The notes beneath the pieces are model-generated. The model ran no database searches. It worked only from the letters and a program-made list of their open reading frames with translations, and had not been told where the DNA came from. Source: Rhodococcus_G sp042754225 (GTDB taxonomy: Bacteria > Actinomycetota > Actinomycetes > Mycobacteriales > Mycobacteriaceae). Taken from it: DNA of 64,000 nucleotides. The stretch is taken from NCBI RefSeq assembly GCF_042754225.1, contig NZ_JBHZAH010000002.1, positions 55,632 through 119,631 on the forward strand, given 5' to 3'. A program made the translations under genes and the position numbers. Below, piece after piece: positions 28,062-36,883 of this stretch. How positions within the stretch are numbered: the stretch's first letter is position 1; each line of letters opens with the position of its first letter.

Positions 28062-28361
28062 GTGATTGCCGCACTCGACCAACCCCTTCACCGACCGCCC
28101 GGGCTGGAGGCGTGCTCGGCGCCGCACGTCCCTCGGAAGCCGGCTCTGTCACCGAGGGAGATCGAGGTGCTGCTGGGGTGGCTGCGCCGCGATTCCAAGA
28201 ACGCCGTTGCCGTGGACCTGTTCCTGTCCGTGGGCACTGTCAACACTCACCTCGCGCGCATCCGCGCGAAGTACCGCCAGGTCGGCCGGCCGGCAACGAC
28301 GAAGGCCGCGCTCGTCGCGCGGGCTGTGCAGGACGGCATGATCTCACTCGACGAATTGTGA
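28062..28361 (+). CDS. Small stand-alone LuxR-type helix-turn-helix protein
   Basis: 99 residues from the GTG at 28062, chosen because GGGAGATCC lies just before it; ATG 27963 would give 132. There is no receiver or sensor domain. The C-terminal 70 residues are a LuxR/FixJ-like DNA-binding domain: LSPREIEVLLGWLRRDSKNAVAV and SVGTVNTHLARIRAKYRQVG, ending RAVQDGMISLDEL. Proteins of this form are common in Rhodococcus, Gordonia and Nocardia and have no established role. It precedes the recombinase gene by 180 bases on the same strand. Confidence 0.8.
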   Translation: MIAALDQPLHRPPGLEACSAPHVPRKPALSPREIEVLLGWLRRDSKNAVAVDLFLSVGTVNTHLARIRAKYRQVGRPATTKAALVARAVQDGMISLDEL

Positions 28362-28541
28362 GCCCTCGAGGGCAGGACCGATATCTTCGTCAAGCCCCCA
28401 CCGGGGCAAGGGAAGTCTGACGGGCAGTCCACTCCTGCGCCGAGCATCCCGTGACAAGCCGAGCGGCGGGCGGCGCGACACCGCGCGGGCCGCCCGCGGG
28501 AGACACCGTCGGCCGCGGTTCGCTGACGTATCTTCTGTTGT

Positions 28542-29687
28542 GTGGCGGCCGAACTCGAATCCCTCATCGCCGACGACGCCGCGCACGGGGCCCTCGCGGT
28601 CCCGGCCGACGCGGCGGCGGCCATGCACCGGCTGCGCGTCGAGTCCGTCTCCCCCAACACCCGGGCCGCGCAACTGAGTGACTGGACGTGCTTCACCCGC
28701 TGGTGCGACCGCGTGGGACGGGCTCCGCTACCCGCCTCCCCCGACCTGGTCGGCTGGTTCCTGACCGAGAAGTCCTCGGAGGTCCGCCTGGACGGCCGGC
28801 CCTCCTACGCTCCGGCGACGATGACGCGGTGGGTCGCCTCGATCAACAAGATCCATTCGCTCGCCGGACATCCCAAGCCCGGACAGTCCCCCGCCGTGCG
28901 CGAGATCCTGCGCGGCATCGCCCGCACCCGGGCCACGCCGCCGGTCCGGCGCGAACCGCTGTTGACCGCCGACGTGCGCGCCATCGTCGAGTCCATGCGC
29001 GTCCGGTCGTCGCGCGGCACCTGGGCGGATCGCGCTGCCGAACGCCGGGACACCGCGCTGCTGCTGATCGGCCTGACCGGCGCGATGCGTCGGTCCGAGC
29101 TGTCGGCGCTCGCCGTCGGCGACGTCGTCCCGCACCGCGCGGACGGACTGTACGTGACGATCCGCAGGTCGAAGACCGACCAGGCCGCGGCCGGGCGCAC
29201 GGTCACGCTCCCCTACGGGCAGGCCGAGATCACCTGCCCGGTGTGCGCCTACTGGCGGTGGCGAGAGGTGTTGGACGCGTGGGACCGTGACGGCAAACCC
29301 GCCGTCGGCGCGCTGCTCGCGGAGCCGGACACCGACCCGCTCGAGCACTGCTGCCGTGGCGTACGCGGGCGCCCCGAGGCGGTGGTCCGGCCGTTGTTCC
29401 GGCCCGTGCACCGCACCGGCGCCTTGGGCGCGAAAGCGGTGTCCGGACAGGCCATCGCGTCGATGATCCAGCGCCGCGCGGTCGGTGCCGGGTACGCAGA
29501 GGAGTTCGTGGCCCTGCTCGGCGGGCACAGTCTCCGCGCCGGATTCGTCACCCAGGCGGTCCGCAACGACGCCAGCGCGGAACAGATCATGACCCAGAGC
29601 GGGCACACCGACCAGCGGATGATCGCGATCTACTCACGGCAGCACGCGGGCCTGCACGGCAACGCGGTCACCGCGCTGGGGCTCTGA
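28542..29687 (+). CDS. Tyrosine recombinase / integrase
   Basis: 381 residues. N-terminal SAM-like core-binding part (about 25-140: SVSPNTRAAQLSDWTCFTRW, YAPATMTRWVASINKIHSLAG) and a catalytic domain with the expected residues: Arg in GLTGAMRRSELSAL (about 183), a beta-strand Lys in RRSKTDQA, His-x-x-Arg in GGHSLRAGF (about 328-331), His in SGHTDQRM and Tyr in AIYSR (about 365). A long insertion with CPVCAYW...CC may hold metal. GTG start without a ribosome site but with TATCTT eight bases ahead, so the message may be leaderless. It could have moved the 21-29.7 kb segment, but no flanking att repeat was recognised; the gene ends 25 bases from the kinase stop. Confidence 0.9.
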   Translation: MAAELESLIADDAAHGALAVPADAAAAMHRLRVESVSPNTRAAQLSDWTCFTRWCDRVGRAPLPASPDLVGWFLTEKSSEVRLDGRPSYAPATMTRWVASINKIHSLAGHPKPGQSPAVREILRGIARTRATPPVRREPLLTADVRAIVESMRVRSSRGTWADRAAERRDTALLLIGLTGAMRRSELSALAVGDVVPHRADGLYVTIRRSKTDQAAAGRTVTLPYGQAEITCPVCAYWRWREVLDAWDRDGKPAVGALLAEPDTDPLEHCCRGVRGRPEAVVRPLFRPVHRTGALGAKAVSGQAIASMIQRRAVGAGYAEEFVALLGGHSLRAGFVTQAVRNDASAEQIMTQSGHTDQRMIAIYSRQHAGLHGNAVTALGL

Positions 29688-29712
29688 CAAGCAGGCCTCC
29701 GACCCGCCGGTC

Positions 29713-30870
29713 TCAGTCCTCCAGGACGAGCGGCAGCTGCGCGCGGACCCGCCAACTGCCGTCCGGCCGCCGACCTGTCTCGAGGTTGCCCTGCAGCACC
29801 GCGACCCGCTCGCGCATGCCGACCAGTCCGTTCCCCGAGCCCTGGGTGAACGTGCTCGAGCCGGCGCCGTTGTCGGTGACCTCCACCAGCACGTCGTCGT
29901 CGCGGCGGCGCACCGAGACCCATGCGCGTGGTGTCGGTCCGGCGTGCCGCAGCACGTTGGTGAGCGATTCCTGCACCACCCGGTGAATGCCGAGGCTGAC
30001 GGCGGGCCGGATGTCGTCGAGCTCGCCGGTCATCTCGAGTTCCACCGCGAGGCCCGCGTCGCGCATCATGTCGACGACCTTCGCGAGACCGGCGGTACCG
30101 TGCTGCGGCATCTCCGCCGGGGTCTGCTCAGTGCGCAACAGGGCCACCGTGCGCCGGAGCTCGGCGAGGGCCTGGCGACCGGTGGACGAGATGTTACGCA
30201 GGGCCTTCTGCGCGGTCTCGGGGTTTCCGGGCAACGAGTACGAGCCGCCGTCCGCCTGCACGATCATCACGCTCACCGCGTGTGCGACGACGTCGTGCAG
30301 TTCGCGTGCGATGCGGGTGCGTTCGCTCGCCACCGCCTCCTCGGCGCGTCGGTCGCGGTCGTACTCGGCGACCGTCAGGCGCGCGGCGACCTCCTCGTCG
30401 TAGAGGCGGCGCGCACCGAGGAACTCCGCGGTGATCCAGGCCAGCGCGTAGACGAGCGCGATGAACGCTGTCGTCGTGAGCACCTCCTGGTGCAGCAGCC
30501 AGATCGACAACGCGGAATCGACGACCAGACCGACGAGGTAGATCGCCGCGGGGCGCCTCCCGACGTACGCGACCAGCGTGTAGAGCATCACGATCAGGCC
30601 GAGCTGACCGGGATGGGTGACACGGTCGTCGCCCACCCACGCCCCGACCGTGGTGGCGAGCAGGGAGGCGCCGAGCGCCGTGACCGCGGCGAGGACGGTG
30701 AGCCGCCTGCGGAACGCGATCGGCAGGCTCAGCAGCAGACCGAGAAGCACGAACAGCCAGGGCGACTGGCTGCCCGGGGCGGACACGCACTCGAGCACGA
30801 AGAAGAGAGCGGCCAGCATCGAGTCCGCGACGAAAGGCTTGCCGCGCAGCCACAGGCTGAACCTCTGCAT
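29713..30870 (-). CDS. HisKA_3-type sensor histidine kinase
   Basis: 385 residues. Five or six N-terminal membrane segments (about 15-150: SMLAALFFVLECVS, PWLFVLLGLLLSLPIAF, LTVLAAVTALGASLLATTVG and on), a short linker helix, then the dimerisation helix with the phosphorylatable His in RIARELHDVVAHAVSVM at about 190, and an HATPase_c domain with VQESLTNVLRHAGP, VEVTDNGAGSS and GNGLVGMRERV. No extracellular sensor loop of size. The matching NarL-type regulator lies at 20272-20931 on the same strand, after an interrupting segment. ATG start. Confidence 0.95.
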   Translation of the reverse strand: MQRFSLWLRGKPFVADSMLAALFFVLECVSAPGSQSPWLFVLLGLLLSLPIAFRRRLTVLAAVTALGASLLATTVGAWVGDDRVTHPGQLGLIVMLYTLVAYVGRRPAAIYLVGLVVDSALSIWLLHQEVLTTTAFIALVYALAWITAEFLGARRLYDEEVAARLTVAEYDRDRRAEEAVASERTRIARELHDVVAHAVSVMIVQADGGSYSLPGNPETAQKALRNISSTGRQALAELRRTVALLRTEQTPAEMPQHGTAGLAKVVDMMRDAGLAVELEMTGELDDIRPAVSLGIHRVVQESLTNVLRHAGPTPRAWVSVRRRDDDVLVEVTDNGAGSSTFTQGSGNGLVGMRERVAVLQGNLETGRRPDGSWRVRAQLPLVLED

Positions 30871-30943
30871 GACCGCCAGCCTAGAAGGTGAGCCCGGGGT
30901 CGCGATGCGACGTGGCGATCCGGTACTCGGCTAGGTTGACCGG

Positions 30944-32491
30944 GTGGGTACACGCGACGTCGATCCGGAATTCCTGGCCCTGCCCCTGCCGGCACTTGCC
31001 GACGCGGCACTGTCCACCGCACGCGCCGCGGGGGCCCAGCACGCGGACCTGCGCGTGCACAGGCTGCGCACGCAGTCGCTGCGGCTGCGTGACGGCATCG
31101 TGCAGTCCGCGGTGGACGGCGACGAGCTCGGCCTGGCCGTGCGGGTGGTGGTCGACGGCACCTGGGGCTTCGCCTCGAACGCGGAGCTGAGCTCCGAGTC
31201 GGCCGCCCGGACCGCCCGGCAGGCGGTCGAGGTGGCGCGGGCACTGCGGGCGCTCAACCGCGAGCGGGTCGAGCTGGCGGACGAACCGGTCTACCGCGAC
31301 GCGACGTGGGTCTCGGACTACGACCTGGACCCGTTCGCGGTGCCCACGGCGCAGAAGGTGGAGTTGCTCACCGACTACTCCGGCCGGCTGTCCGCAGCGG
31401 ACGGCGTCGACCACGTCACCGCGAGTGTGCTGCAGGTCAAGGAGCAGACCTACTACGCGGACCTGGCGGGCTCGCGGATCACCCAGCAGCGGGTGCGGTT
31501 GCATCCGGAGCTCGAAGCGGTCTCGGTCGATGCCGCGGCCGGCGGGTTCGAGACGATGCGCACCCTGGCCCCGCCGGTCGGGCGCGGCTGGGAGTATCTC
31601 GCCGGGGCGAGCGCCGCGACGGGGAGTGTCACGGCGAACGGCGGCTGGGACTGGAACGGCGAGCTGGCCCGAATCCCCGAGTGGCTGGCGGAGAAGTCGA
31701 AGGCGCCGTCGGTCACCGCGGGTCCGACCGACCTGGTGATCGACCCGACCAACCTGTGGCTCACGATTCACGAGTCCATCGGGCACGCCACCGAGTACGA
31801 CCGCGCCATCGGCTACGAGGCGGCCTACGCGGGCACCTCGTTCGCGACACCCGACAAGCTGGGCACGCTGCGCTACGGCACCCCGGCCATGCACGTCACT
31901 GCCGACCGCACCGAGGAGCACGGGCTCGCCAGCACGGGATACGACGACGACGGCGTCGCCGCGCAGCGCTGGGACCTGGTCCGCGACGGCACCCTGGTGG
32001 GCTATCAGCTCGACCGGGTCTTCGCGCCGCGGCTCGGCCTCGACCGGTCGAACGGGTGCTCGTACGCGGACTCCCCGCACCACGTGCCCATCCAACGGAT
32101 GGCGAACGTGTCGCTGCAACCGGACCCGGAGTCCGACGTCTCGACGGACGAGCTGATCTCGCGGGTGCAGGACGGCATCTACGTGGTCGGCGACAAGAGC
32201 TGGTCGATCGACATGCAGCGCTACAACTTCCAGTTCACCGGCCAGCGGTTCTACCGGATCCGCGACGGCAGGCTCGACGGCCAGCTGCGCGACGTCGCCT
32301 ACCAGGCGACCACCACCGACTTCTGGGGCTCGATGGAGGCGGTCGGCGGTCCGTCGACCTGGCGGCTCGGCGGCGCGTTCAATTGCGGTAAGGCACAACC
32401 CGGTCAGGTGGCGGCGGTCAGCCACGGCTGCCCGTCCGCGCTCTTCCGCGGGGTGAACGTGCTCAACACACGAATGGAGGGCGGGCTGTGA
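30944..32491 (+). CDS. tldD: TldD-type metalloprotease subunit
   Basis: Catalytic half of the TldD/TldE zinc protease, which in E. coli degrades unfolded linear peptides and matures microcin B17. 515 residues with the metal motif HESIGH (HExxxH) at about 276, plus GYDDDGV, and a C-terminal FNCGKAQPGQ with the third metal ligand region. GTG start. Stop overlaps the tldE start in GTGA, so the two are translationally coupled. No peptide precursor gene of bacteriocin type was noticed nearby, so a housekeeping role is favoured. Confidence 0.95.
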   Translation: MGTRDVDPEFLALPLPALADAALSTARAAGAQHADLRVHRLRTQSLRLRDGIVQSAVDGDELGLAVRVVVDGTWGFASNAELSSESAARTARQAVEVARALRALNRERVELADEPVYRDATWVSDYDLDPFAVPTAQKVELLTDYSGRLSAADGVDHVTASVLQVKEQTYYADLAGSRITQQRVRLHPELEAVSVDAAAGGFETMRTLAPPVGRGWEYLAGASAATGSVTANGGWDWNGELARIPEWLAEKSKAPSVTAGPTDLVIDPTNLWLTIHESIGHATEYDRAIGYEAAYAGTSFATPDKLGTLRYGTPAMHVTADRTEEHGLASTGYDDDGVAAQRWDLVRDGTLVGYQLDRVFAPRLGLDRSNGCSYADSPHHVPIQRMANVSLQPDPESDVSTDELISRVQDGIYVVGDKSWSIDMQRYNFQFTGQRFYRIRDGRLDGQLRDVAYQATTTDFWGSMEAVGGPSTWRLGGAFNCGKAQPGQVAAVSHGCPSALFRGVNVLNTRMEGGL

Positions 32492-33852
32492 TCGCGGCGC
32501 AGGAACTGGTCGAGCGCGCACTGACGCTGCGTACGGTCGACGAGTCGATGGTGATCGTCACCGATGCGGGCGAGGCCTCGCTGCGGTGGGCGGGAAACTC
32601 CATGACCACCAACGGTGTATCCACGTCACGGTCGTGGACGGTGATCTCGATCGTGCGGGACGGCGCGGGTGCGCGGGTCGGCACCGTGAGCTCGAGCAGC
32701 GTCGACCCGGAGGAGATCGCGGCGGTCGTCCGAGCCAGCGAGGAGGCCGCGAGGTCCGCGCGACCGGCCGAGGACGCCACGGACCTGATCGCCGGGACCG
32801 GCGATACCGGGGCCGGCTGGGACCAGCCGCCCGCCGAGACCGATATCGGCGTGTTCGGCACGCTGGCAGGTGATCTCGCCGCCGGATTCGACGGTGCCGA
32901 CCAGCTGTACGGCTTCGCACATCACCAGCTCCACAGCACCTGGCTCGGAACCTCCGCGGGGGTCCGTCGGCGGTTCACCCAGCCGACCGGGTCGGTGGAG
33001 ATCAACGGCAAGCGCGGGGACGCCAGCGCCTGGGTCGGCGCGGGCACCCGCGACTTCGGCGAGGTGTCCGTTCCGACCCTGCTGGCGCAGTTGAGCGCCC
33101 GACTGGACTGGGCCGGCCGCACGGTCGACCTGCCGGCCGGGCGGTACGAGACGCTGCTGCCGCCGTCGGCGGTGGCCGACCTGATGATCTACCTGATGTG
33201 GACGATGGAGGGTCGCGGCGCGCAGGAGGGCCACACCGCGTTGTCGCGGGCCGGCGGCACCCGCGTCGGGGAACGCCTGACTGACATTCCGCTCACCCTG
33301 TATTCGGATCCGGCGGCGCCGGGCCTCGAGTACGCGCCGTTCGTGGCGACCGCCGCGTCCAGCGAGACGCTCTCGGTGTTCGACAACGGAATGGCCGCGG
33401 ACCGGGTGGACTGGGTGCGCGACGGGACCGTCAACGCGTTGGCCTATCCGCGGCACGCGGCCCGGGAATTCGACGCGCCGGTCGCGGTGCCCGGCGACAA
33501 CCTGCTGCTCACCGGCGGCGGCGGGGCGTCGATCGAGGACATGGTCGCGCGCACCGAACGAGGTCTGCTGCTGACCACGCTCTGGTACATCCGCGAGGTG
33601 GATCCGGCGACGCTGCTGCTCACCGGGCTGACCCGGGACGGGGTCTACCTGGTCGAGGACGGTCGGGTCGCCGGCGCAGTGAACAACTTCCGGTTCAACG
33701 AGAGCCCGCTGGACCTGCTGCGCCGGGTCACCGAGGCCGGCGCGACGGAGCAGACCTTGCCGCGGGAGTGGAAGGACTGGTTCACCCGGACGGCGATGCC
33801 GCCGTTGCGGATCCCCGACTTCCACATGTCCTCGGTGAGCGCGGCCCGATGA
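32488..33852 (+). CDS. tldE: TldE/PmbA-type metalloprotease partner
   Basis: 454 residues; the non-metal-binding partner of TldD. It has the family's RWAGNSMTTNGVSTS opening, SVEINGKRGDASAWVG, a region ETLLPPSAVADLMIYLMW, and the C-terminal GGASIEDMVARTERGLLLTTLWYIREVDP and VNNFRFNESPLDLL. No HExxxH, as expected of TldE. Start overlaps tldD by four bases and its stop overlaps the YchJ-like gene by four, so three genes form one coupled operon. Confidence 0.95.
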   Translation: MIAAQELVERALTLRTVDESMVIVTDAGEASLRWAGNSMTTNGVSTSRSWTVISIVRDGAGARVGTVSSSSVDPEEIAAVVRASEEAARSARPAEDATDLIAGTGDTGAGWDQPPAETDIGVFGTLAGDLAAGFDGADQLYGFAHHQLHSTWLGTSAGVRRRFTQPTGSVEINGKRGDASAWVGAGTRDFGEVSVPTLLAQLSARLDWAGRTVDLPAGRYETLLPPSAVADLMIYLMWTMEGRGAQEGHTALSRAGGTRVGERLTDIPLTLYSDPAAPGLEYAPFVATAASSETLSVFDNGMAADRVDWVRDGTVNALAYPRHAAREFDAPVAVPGDNLLLTGGGGASIEDMVARTERGLLLTTLWYIREVDPATLLLTGLTRDGVYLVEDGRVAGAVNNFRFNESPLDLLRRVTEAGATEQTLPREWKDWFTRTAMPPLRIPDFHMSSVSAAR

Positions 33853-34247
33853 CGGCCCCGGGACTCGATCCGTCGGTGCGGTGCCCCTGCGGCAGCGGTG
33901 AGACCTACGGGTCGTGTTGCGGTCGCTTCCACTCCGGGGAGGCCACGGCGCCGACCGCGGAACGGCTGATGCGCTCGCGGTACTCGGCCTTCGCGGTCGG
34001 GGACGTCGACTACCTGCTGCGCACCTGGCATCCCGGCACCCGGCCGGACCGGCTGGAACTCGATCCGAGCCAGCGGTGGCTCCGGCTCGACGTGCTCGCG
34101 ACCACCGGCGGCGGCATGTTCGACGCCGCCGGCACCGTCGAGTTCGTCGCGTACTTCCGCGAGTCCGGGATCCGGGACTCCCTGCACGAGAACAGTCGGT
34201 TCGTGCGTGAGGACGGGCAGTGGCTCTACGTGGACGCGCTCGCGTGA
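33849..34247 (+). CDS. YchJ-family (UPF0225) SEC-C motif protein
   Basis: 132 residues from the ATG overlapping the tldE stop (ATGA). The start RCPCGSGETYGSCCGRFH is the SEC-C-like zinc motif of the family, followed by PTAERLMRSRYSAFAVGDVDYLLRTWHP and the NTF2-like remainder LDVLATTGGGMFDAAGTVEFVAYF and SRFVREDGQWLYVD. Function is not established for any member that I know. Translational coupling suggests a shared cellular process with TldD/E, perhaps protein quality control, but that is inference. Confidence 0.9.
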   Translation: MTAPGLDPSVRCPCGSGETYGSCCGRFHSGEATAPTAERLMRSRYSAFAVGDVDYLLRTWHPGTRPDRLELDPSQRWLRLDVLATTGGGMFDAAGTVEFVAYFRESGIRDSLHENSRFVREDGQWLYVDALA

Positions 34248-34330
34248 GCGCACGAAATCTCACAGAGTCCTTACTTCCTCGCAACTGAACCACAAATTCT
34301 CGTCCCTAGTCTTTTGGTACGAGCTTTTCG

Positions 34331-34345
34331 GAGAATCGAATTCTC
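34331..34345. promoter_or_regulatory. Palindrome GAGAAT-cga-ATTCTC
   Basis: Perfect six-base arms around CGA within an A/T-rich intergenic space, 37 bases before the small gene at 34383. It looks like an operator or part of the 5' leader; the binding protein is unknown. Confidence 0.4.
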
Positions 34346-34382
34346 TTGGAGAGCAAGAAGTTCCGAGAGACCAGGAGGCGTC

Positions 34383-34673
34383 ATGTCGGGTATTCGGATG
34401 ATCGGCCGGGATCGCCGGTGTGTGACCGCAACCACTACGGAGGTGCGGATGCGCGGACTGGCGGCAATCTTCGCGACCGCCGGCTGCGAGGAGGTGCTCG
34501 TCACCGAGCCCGGGCGCGGTTGGATGGCCTCCGTGCTGCCCGGTGACACGCCCCAGGACGAGGTCGACGTCCTCGTCTTCGCGACCGATCCGGCCCTGCA
34601 ATGGTCCGACGAGTACCTCGAGTGGGCAGACTCCCTCGAATCGCTGCTCACCGCCCGACCCGTCGCGGCCTGA
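34383..34673 (+). CDS. Small conserved hypothetical protein
   Basis: 96 residues from ATG 34383, which has the ideal ribosome site AGGAGG with six bases of spacing. Basic N-terminus (SGIRMIGRDRRCVTATTTEV), then LAAIFATAGCEEVLVTEPGRGWMASVLP and an acidic end FATDPALQWSDEYLEWADSL. No recognisable domain, signal or membrane segment. It is 47 bases before the prrA-like gene and on the same strand, so it may belong to that operon; I do not recognise it and assign no function. Confidence 0.7.
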   Translation: MSGIRMIGRDRRCVTATTTEVRMRGLAAIFATAGCEEVLVTEPGRGWMASVLPGDTPQDEVDVLVFATDPALQWSDEYLEWADSLESLLTARPVAA

Positions 34674-34720
34674 GTGCGCATTGGGCGGCGTCAGCCGACC
34701 TGACGCTGCAAGATGAAGGA

Positions 34721-35416
34721 GTGGTGGCGGTTCAGAAGGTACTGATCGTAGAGGACGATGCCGATGTCCAGACCGCGCTCCGGCGCGGTCTGGAGCTTTC
34801 GGACTTCGTGGTGGTGACGGCCGCGGACGGGGCGGCCGCCCTGCACGCCGTGGACGAGCACGACCCGGACCTGGTCGTATTGGATCTCAACCTGCCGATC
34901 CTCGACGGGGTCGGCGTGGTGAGGGCGCTACGGGCGGTGAACAACGACGTACCGGTGTGCGTGCTCAGCGCGCGCAGTGCGGTCGACGACCGGATCGCGG
35001 GGCTCGAGGCCGGGGCCGACGACTACATGGTCAAACCGTTCGAGTTCGGCGAACTGGTCGCGCGGATTCGCGCGCTGCTGCGGCGCCGTCCGGAACCGGC
35101 CGCCACCTCCGACGAGGGAACGGTGAAGGTCGGGCCGGTCGCCGTCGACCTGCTCGGCCGCCGGGTCCAGGTCGACGGCACCGAGGTGCACCTGACCAAA
35201 CGCGAGTTCGATCTCCTCGCCACGCTGGCCGAGAACCGCGGGATCGTGCTCAGTCGCGAGAGTCTGCTGCGGTCGGTCTGGGGGTACGACTTCGACACCG
35301 AGACCAACGTGGTGGACGTCTTCGTCAGCTACCTGCGTCGCAAGCTGGAGTTCGACGGCGCGCCCCGGGTGTTGCACACCGTGCGCGGCATCGGGTTCGT
35401 GCTGCGGGATCGATGA
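34721..35416 (+). CDS. prrA: PrrA-like OmpR-family response regulator
   Basis: 231 residues. Receiver 1-120: VLIVEDDADVQTALRRGLEL, phosphoacceptor Asp near 55 in VVLDLNLPILDG, SARSA and Lys in YMVKPFEFGEL. Winged-helix DNA-binding domain from about 135: LTKREFDLLATLAENRGIVLSRESLLRSVWGYDF and TVRGIGFVLR. The family is PrrA of the mycobacterial PrrAB system, which acts in early intracellular growth and respiration in M. tuberculosis; the partner sequence supports this. The start is uncertain: GAAGGA abuts GTG 34721 and GTG 34724. The stop overlaps the kinase start in ATGA. Confidence 0.88.
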   Translation: MVAVQKVLIVEDDADVQTALRRGLELSDFVVVTAADGAAALHAVDEHDPDLVVLDLNLPILDGVGVVRALRAVNNDVPVCVLSARSAVDDRIAGLEAGADDYMVKPFEFGELVARIRALLRRRPEPAATSDEGTVKVGPVAVDLLGRRVQVDGTEVHLTKREFDLLATLAENRGIVLSRESLLRSVWGYDFDTETNVVDVFVSYLRRKLEFDGAPRVLHTVRGIGFVLRDR

Positions 35417-36762
35417 CCGGGCGAGGGCGACCGGTGTCGCTGCGGCTGCGGGTGACCGCCGCCGCGGCGCTCGGCACCGCACTGGTCGTGCTGCTGCTCG
35501 GAGGCGTCGCGTGGGTCGGCATCGACCGGCAGGTCACCGCCCAGCTCGACAGCAAACTCGACTCGGTCACGCAGGTGGCGGCGGCGAACCTGACCAGTCT
35601 GCGGGTCCTGCAGGGACCGCTGCCCCCGCTGCCCCCGGGATATGCGGGCACGCTGCGCGCCGGCGGACTGATGCTCTCCTCGACCGATACGGAACTGCCC
35701 GCGTTCCCGGTCGGCTGGCACGACGCGTCGGTCGACGGCGTGCAGTACCGGGTGCGGACGGCCGAGGTGCTCAGCGGGCTCGGTGCCACGATCGCGATCG
35801 GCGCACCGACCGCCCCGGTCCGGGCGACAATCGACGGCCTGCACGGGTGGATGCTGATCATCGGCGCCGGCGCCGTGGTGGTCGCGGCCGCGCTGGGTTG
35901 GCTGTTCGCCGGGTTCGCGATACGACCGCTACGCCGGCTGGCCGAACAGACACGGCGCTTGGGCGTCGACCCCGCCGCGCCGCCGCCCCGGGTGTCGGGC
36001 GCGAAGGAGGCCGAGGAGCTCGCCGCGGCCCTGCGATCACTGCTCGACGCCAACGCGGCCGAGCGCGCCCGCACCGCGTCGGCCCTGGCGACCGCCCGCG
36101 ACTTCGCGGCCGCCTCCGCCCACGAACTGCGGACACCGCTGACGGCGATGCGTACGAACCTCGAGGTGGCGACGACGCTGGATCTGCCGGCGGCCACGCG
36201 GCAGGAGATCCTCGACGACGCGCTCCGCACCGAACGACGGGCGGAGGCCACCCTGCGTGCGCTCGAACGGCTGGCCGCGGGCGAGCTGTCGTCCGAAGCG
36301 GACTTCGAGCAGGTCGACCTGGCCGAGCTCGTGGACCGGGCGGCGCAGGACGCGATCCGAACCCACCGCGGGGTGGACATTCGACTGGACGTTCCGCCGA
36401 TCCTCACGATCACGGGGCTCCCCGCCGGCCTCCGGCTGGCGGTGGACAACGCCATCTCCAACGCGATCCGGCACGGCGGGGCCCGGGTGATCGAGGTCGC
36501 GGCACGCGCAGACGCGGACGCGGTTGTCGTCACCGTGACGGACGACGGCGCCGGCATACCCGTTGGCGAGCGCGATGTCGTGTTCGAGCGGTTCCGGCGC
36601 GGCACCGGGGCGGCGCCGGACGGTTCGGGCCTGGGGTTGGCGTTGATCCGGCAGCAGGCCGAGTTGCACGGGGGCGCGGCGTGGTTCGAGGACAGTCCGC
36701 TCGGCGGGGTCCGGCTGGTGCTGCGGCTTCCGCCGGCGATCGCGACGGGCGGCGCAAGGTAA
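35413..36762 (+). CDS. prrB: PrrB-like sensor histidine kinase
   Basis: 449 residues. Membrane helices at about 11-35 (VTAAAALGTALVVLLLGGVAW) and 152-178 (MLIIGAGAVVVAAALGWLF) frame a periplasmic sensor domain of about 115 residues; a HAMP segment follows (IRPLRRLAEQTRRL), then the phosphorylation site HELRTPLTAMRTNLEV with His237, NAISNAIRHGG, VTDDGAGIP, and GSGLGLALIRQQAELHGG. The stretch around His237 is what I recall for PrrB. Start overlaps the regulator stop by four bases. Confidence 0.9.
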   Translation: MTGRGRPVSLRLRVTAAAALGTALVVLLLGGVAWVGIDRQVTAQLDSKLDSVTQVAAANLTSLRVLQGPLPPLPPGYAGTLRAGGLMLSSTDTELPAFPVGWHDASVDGVQYRVRTAEVLSGLGATIAIGAPTAPVRATIDGLHGWMLIIGAGAVVVAAALGWLFAGFAIRPLRRLAEQTRRLGVDPAAPPPRVSGAKEAEELAAALRSLLDANAAERARTASALATARDFAAASAHELRTPLTAMRTNLEVATTLDLPAATRQEILDDALRTERRAEATLRALERLAAGELSSEADFEQVDLAELVDRAAQDAIRTHRGVDIRLDVPPILTITGLPAGLRLAVDNAISNAIRHGGARVIEVAARADADAVVVTVTDDGAGIPVGERDVVFERFRRGTGAAPDGSGLGLALIRQQAELHGGAAWFEDSPLGGVRLVLRLPPAIATGGAR

Positions 36763-36806
36763 CGGCAGGGTCATCGACTCCCTACCACTTTCAACATATA
36801 GCGCAC

Positions 36807-36831
36807 CCGGGGCCTTGCGGCAAGGCCCCGG
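36807..36831. promoter_or_regulatory. Rifamycin-associated element-like inverted repeat
   Basis: CCGGGGCCTTG at 36807-36817 and its exact complement CAAGGCCCCGG at 36821-36831 around CGG. It resembles the rifamycin-associated element (core GGGGCTTGCGGCAAGGCCCC-like) described upstream of rifamycin-inactivating enzymes in actinobacteria. It is 52 bases before the monooxygenase ATG, and CATATA at 36795-36800 may be the -10 box. Drug-inducible expression is predicted. Confidence 0.8.
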
Positions 36832-36883
36832 TCGTGCTGCAGAATCGCCATCCGACGTCAGGACCAGGGAAGATGGGGGTTTC

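Noticed and set aside
20932..29712. Direct repeats (att sites) bounding the accessory segment
   Set aside because: I compared the ends near 20935-21090 and 29690-29712 by eye and found no convincing repeat, so no boundaries are annotated.
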